Both the position numbers and the translations under genes were made by a program. The notes under the pieces were generated by a model. That model saw nothing but the letters and a program-made list of their open reading frames with translations. It made no database searches and had not been told where the DNA came from. A stretch of DNA of 15,035 nucleotides from an archaeon (GTDB lineage Archaea; Nanobdellota; Nanobdellia; Pacearchaeales; GW2011-AR1), in assembly GCA_030593225.1 (NCBI GenBank), contig JAUVHP010000019.1, positions 1 to 15,035 of the forward strand, in the 5' to 3' direction. Shown here piece after piece: positions 12,592 through 15,035 of this stretch (the first letter of the stretch is position 1; every line of letters begins with the position of its first letter).

Positions 12592-13812
12592 TTAATTATA
12601 ATTTAAAGAATCTTCAATAATTTCTTTTGCCTTATCAAGAATATTCTTTGTAATAGCAAGTTTAATTTCCCTCATTCTACCCCCTCTTCCTTTTGAAATA
12701 ACTCTCACATTAATAATTCCCAACATATCAAATTCTTGAACTATATCACTAACTCTTCTCTGAGTTAAAACTTCTGACCTATTTTGAACACATAAATCTT
12801 GATAATAATTATAAACCTCTCCTGTAAAAATAGAATTTTTTTCAGTAGTTTTACTTTTCAATTCAATTAATTTAATAATAGAATATAAAACTAACTGAAA
12901 CTGTTTGGGTTCTGTTCTAATAATATCTAAAATTTTATCTCTTTCAATTTTATTATTTGCCATATCTATATGATTTAATAAAATTTTACTAGAAGAATCT
13001 CTCTCAGCAAGCTCACCTGCTATTCTAAGCAAATCTAAAGCCCGTCTGGCATCTCCATGCTCTCTAGCAGCATAAGCAGCACATTTAGCAACAACACCCT
13101 CTTGTAAAACATCTTCTTTAAAAGATTCTTTGGCTCGTTTATTTAAAATTTCTTGTAATTGCAAAGCATTGTAAGGTGGAAAAATAACTTCTTCTTCAGA
13201 AAGAGAACTTCTAACTCGAGGGTCAATTTCATCTAAAAAAGTCAAATTATTACTAATTCCCACAACACATATTTGTGTTTTAGAAAGTTCAGAATTTAAT
13301 CTTGTTAAATTATATAAAAAATCACTAGAAATCTTTTTAACTGTCTGGTCAATTTCATCAAGAATAAGAACAATTAAATGTTTTTCTGAATCTATTAGAT
13401 CTATAAATTTACTATAAACAGCCTCTGTAGGAAGACCTGTAGAAGGAATCTCTCCACCTAATTTTTTTATAAGCTCAGCCAAAATACGATATTCAGTATC
13501 AGAAACCTTTTTTAATTTACAATTCAAATATTCAATTCTTAATTTAAAATCAGAATCATTTTTCACTCTTTTCAAAAGTTCATTTTTAACAAAATTCATA
13601 GAAAGAGTTTTTCCAGTTCCTGTTTTACCATAAAGAAAAAGATTACTAGTTCTTTCACCTCTAAGAACTGGAGCAAGAATAGAAGCAATTTGATTGATTT
13701 GGTCACTCCTATGCAAAATATCATCAGGATTATAATTAGTTTGAAGGATAGATTTATTTTTAAAAATAGAATTCTTATCAAACGAATCAAAAATATTATC
13801 TAAATCTGACAT
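12592..13812 (-). CDS. cdc6: Orc1/Cdc6 replication initiator
   Basis: 406 residues from the ATG at 13812. It is an AAA+ initiator that binds origin recognition boxes and helps load MCM. Seen: Walker A GKTGTGKT (62-69), Walker B LILDEIDQ (149-156), sensor 1 VVGISNN (183-189), RVRSSLSEEE (199-208), a sensor 2 region GDARRALDLLR (253-263), and a C-terminal winged helix (about 300-395, with RRVSDIVQEFDMLGI and the glycine/arginine wing KGRGGRMRE). Length is normal for the family. The frame stays open to an ATG at 13926, but those 38 extra codons lack family similarity, run through an ORB-like box and are rich in Tyr/Asn/Phe. MSDLDNIFDSF is the natural start. It is the first gene of the operon leading to DP1, with 1 nt between its stop and the next ATG. 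It lies beside the putative origin. Confidence 0.96.
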   Translation of the reverse strand: MSDLDNIFDSFDKNSIFKNKSILQTNYNPDDILHRSDQINQIASILAPVLRGERTSNLFLYGKTGTGKTLSMNFVKNELLKRVKNDSDFKLRIEYLNCKLKKVSDTEYRILAELIKKLGGEIPSTGLPTEAVYSKFIDLIDSEKHLIVLILDEIDQTVKKISSDFLYNLTRLNSELSKTQICVVGISNNLTFLDEIDPRVRSSLSEEEVIFPPYNALQLQEILNKRAKESFKEDVLQEGVVAKCAAYAAREHGDARRALDLLRIAGELAERDSSSKILLNHIDMANNKIERDKILDIIRTEPKQFQLVLYSIIKLIELKSKTTEKNSIFTGEVYNYYQDLCVQNRSEVLTQRRVSDIVQEFDMLGIINVRVISKGRGGRMREIKLAITKNILDKAKEIIEDSLNYN

Positions 13813-13828
13813 TATATTACTCTCACAG

Positions 13829-13845
13829 CTTTGTTTCCTCTGGAA
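13829..13845 (-). promoter_or_regulatory. Origin recognition box (ORB/mini-ORB) 1
   Basis: The minus strand reads TTCCAGAGGAAACAAAG, very close to the archaeal mini-ORB core (TTCCAGTGGAAACRAA). It lies 17-33 nt before the cdc6 ATG at 13812, with an AT-rich TATA-like stretch (ATAAATAAATTT, 13847-13858) just upstream of it. Confidence 0.8.
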
Positions 13846-13925
13846 AAATTTATTTATTGTATAATTCCAACGATAAAAATTGTATTTATTATATAAAAGA
13901 TTATAACCACTAAAAAAGAGATACA

Positions 13926-13943
13926 CCTATATTTCTTGTGGAA
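13926..13943 (-). promoter_or_regulatory. Degenerate ORB-like box
   Basis: The minus strand reads TTCCACAAGAAATATAGG. It keeps the TTCCA and GAAA halves with the same spacing as box 1 and the same orientation, but differs in the middle. Weak on its own; supported by position near box 1. Confidence 0.35.
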
Positions 13944-14030
13944 AATTAGTTTTTAATACTAAGTTAAATATTTTTGTTTATTTTTTGTTTAATTATTTTT
14001 TACTAACATTTATATTTTAAATAAAAAATA

Positions 14031-14257
14031 TTTTTTTTTATTTTTAATTCTTCTTTCCTTTATCTTTTTATTTTGTTTATTTTCTTTTTTATCATTTTTT
14101 CTTTTTTTATCATTTTTTCTTTTTTTATCATTTTTTATTTTATTTATTTTCTTTTCTTTTTTATCATTCTTTTCTTTTTTTTCTTTCTTGTTTTTTTCTT
14201 TCTTGTTTTTTTCTTTCTTCTTTTTTCTTTTTTTTTTATATTTTTTTCTTTCTTTTC
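14031..14257 (+). repeat. Polypyrimidine tract with short tandem repeats
   Basis: The plus strand is almost all T with scattered C and few A or G. Subrepeats are seen: an 18-nt unit ATCATTTTTTCTTTTTTT twice (14091-14126) plus a partial third, and a 15-nt unit CTTTCTTGTTTTTTT twice (14183-14212) plus a partial third. The minus strand is the corresponding purine strand. Confidence 0.85.
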
Positions 14258-14319
14258 TATATAATATATATAATATATAATATAAATATTTATAATATAA
14301 ATAAAAAAATAAAAAAATT
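14258..14319. other. A/T-only segment, likely DNA unwinding element
   Basis: 62 consecutive A or T, mostly alternating TATAATATA steps and then A-rich, lying between the ORB-like boxes. Such sequence melts easily, as expected of a DUE. Function inferred from context. Confidence 0.6.
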
Positions 14320-14339
14320 CAAAATCAATTTATAAACAT

Positions 14340-14359
14340 TTCCAGACGAAATCAAAGGG
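14340..14359 (+). promoter_or_regulatory. ORB-like box 2 with G-rich end
   Basis: The plus strand reads TTCCAGACGAAATCAAAGGG, then TCAGGGTC. It matches the TTCCAG...GAAA...CAAAGGG layout of a full ORB with one extra base in the second half. It is inverted relative to box 1, on the other side of the A/T-only segment. Confidence 0.55.
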
Positions 14360-14492
14360 TCAGGGTCTTAACTAAATCTTTAATCAATTCATTTAAATCA
14401 ACTTTATTTACATTATTTTTATTTTTTTATAATTATTTCTAGAATTTTACCTAAAATATCATTTTTATTGTGATATTAATTACACAGAAAAA

Positions 14493-14500
14493 TTTATAAA
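14493..14500 (+). promoter_or_regulatory. TATA box of the PRC-barrel gene
   Basis: TTTATAAA, 22-29 nt before the ATG at 14522, implying a leaderless transcript. Confidence 0.6.
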
Positions 14501-14521
14501 TTATTTTATTTTATACTTTTT

Positions 14522-14782
14522 ATGCAAAGCGATAAAAATCAGTTTAGTTCTATACTTGGTAAAATGATAGTCACTAAAGAAGGCAAAAGATTGGGTTTTG
14601 TTAAAGATATTCTTTTTGAAACAAAGTCAGGAGAATTAATTAATTTAGTTGTTAAAGAAGCAACAATGTACACAAAAAACCTTAATTTAGAAAAAATGGA
14701 CTCAAATGAACTTTTAATTCCTTATAGTGCAATAATTGCAATAGGGGATTTTGTTATTGTTTCTGAAGAGGATTTGATTTAA
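14522..14782 (+). CDS. PRC-barrel domain protein
   Basis: 86 residues, essentially one PRC-barrel. FSSILGKMIVTKEGKRLGFV (8-27) is the typical opening (LGK.V.T..G..IG.V.D), then DILFETKSGELINLVV, and a C-terminal IPYSAIIAIGDFVIV (65-79), which is the usual end of archaeal PRC-barrel proteins. The barrel binds protein or RNA partners. In bacteria it occurs in RimM and photosynthetic reaction centre subunit H; small archaeal versions have been linked to the division machinery, but no specific partner can be read from this sequence. The protein is soluble, with no signal peptide. It is transcribed away from the putative origin, divergent from cdc6, with its own TATA box and T-tract terminators downstream. 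Confidence 0.88.
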   Translation: MQSDKNQFSSILGKMIVTKEGKRLGFVKDILFETKSGELINLVVKEATMYTKNLNLEKMDSNELLIPYSAIIAIGDFVIVSEEDLI

Positions 14783-14856
14783 TAATATTTTATATGATAT
14801 TTCAAATAACAATTAATTTTAATTTATTATAAATTTTTTTAATTATAATTTCATAA

Positions 14857-14925
14857 TCATCTCTTTTTTATTAATTATTCTAAAATTTATCATTATTATT
14901 CTCATCTCTTTTTTTATTAATTATT
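14857..14925 (+). terminator. Two T-tract terminators in a direct repeat
   Basis: TCATCTCTTTTTTATTAATT at 14857-14876 recurs at 14902-14922 with one more T, and ATT follows both. Each copy contains a run of 6-7 T after CTC on the plus strand, 80-130 nt after the PRC-barrel stop. They fit factor-independent archaeal T-tract terminators in tandem. Confidence 0.5.
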
Positions 14926-14973
14926 TATATAAATGAACTTTAAATTTTTTAAAATCATATATTACAGAAATCC

Positions 14974-14982
14974 TTATAAATA
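14974..14982 (+). promoter_or_regulatory. TATA box of the gene starting at 15002
   Basis: TTATAAATA, 20-28 nt before the ATG at 15002, the same leaderless spacing as elsewhere in the window. Confidence 0.55.
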
Positions 14983-15001
14983 CTTTTTATTATTATTTCT
15001 T

Positions 15002-15035
15002 ATGAAAATAGTAGGTTTTAATTTTAATAAAATAA
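15002..15035 (+). CDS. Start of an unidentified CDS, partial
   Basis: The first 11 codons read MKIVGFNFNKI and run off the window. The start is supported by the TATA box 20-28 nt upstream and by the two T-tract terminators that isolate it from the PRC-barrel gene. The function cannot be read from so short a piece. Confidence 0.55.
   Translation, partial: MKIVGFNFNKI

Larger units (their letters stand above)
13944..14521. other. Candidate replication origin (oriC), non-coding
   Basis: A 578-nt region with no convincing gene, between leftward cdc6 and a rightward PRC-barrel gene. In order it holds a T-rich lead-in, a T/C tract with short tandem repeats (about 14031-14257), a 62-bp stretch without any G or C (14258-14319), an ORB-like box on the plus strand (14340-14359) and the GGGTCAGGGTC motif. 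Together with boxes at 13829 and 13926 pointing the other way, this matches archaeal origins beside cdc6: inverted ORBs around an easily melted element. The transcription of flanking genes diverges from it. Confidence 0.7.

Noticed and set aside
13813..13926. 38-residue N-terminal extension of Orc1/Cdc6
   Set aside because: It runs through the ORB and the TATA-like element and has no similarity to the family. MSDLDNIFDSF at 13812 is the natural start.
14073..14264. 63-residue Phe/Ile/Ser ORF on the plus strand
   Set aside because: It is only the translation of the polypyrimidine tract (Phe/Ser/Leu/Ile). There is no start signal and no protein-like composition.

Overview
The window is strongly A+T-rich and archaeal. 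It encodes both subunits of the archaea-specific family D DNA polymerase (PolD), an Orc1/Cdc6 initiator, a PRC-barrel protein and archaeal-type TATA promoters. The gene set, the very high A+T and the style of the secreted Cys-rich protein suggest a DPANN archaeon of the Woesearchaeota/Pacearchaeota kind. That placement is an inference; no rRNA gene is present to confirm it.

Layout. Positions 1-526 hold the start of a P-loop archaeal ATPase, cut by the window edge. Positions 611-1648 encode an acylphosphatase fused to a cis-prenyltransferase (UppS). Positions 1710-4957 are a run of envelope genes: three related DUF4190-like membrane proteins, one large secreted Cys-rich protein and one single-span protein. 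Nearly all of these have their own TATA box about 20-30 nt before the start codon, so they are probably monocistronic and leaderless. Positions 5119-13812 are a replication cluster read leftwards: cdc6, DP1 (as two overlapping ORFs), a HAD nucleotidase-like gene and DP2 carrying a 510-residue intein. Positions 13813-14521 are a candidate replication origin, with ORB-like boxes flanking a pyrimidine tract and a 62-bp stretch made only of A and T. Rightwards from there are a PRC-barrel gene and the first 11 codons of another gene.

How the parts fit. The initiator, the replicative polymerase and the putative origin sit together and point away from the origin in both directions, as in several euryarchaea. 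The most unusual features are in the polymerase genes. DP1 is broken into an N-terminal-domain ORF and a catalytic ORF exactly at a 49-nt array of seven heptanucleotide repeats, and removing that array, or adding one 14-nt unit, would rejoin the frame. A second array of twelve heptamers (84 nt, frame-neutral) lies at the 5' end of the same gene. The DP2 intein interrupts the catalytic motif CDGDE and lacks the usual His-Asn at its C-terminal junction. A 32-bp hairpin-forming repeat occurs downstream of both DP1 and DP2.
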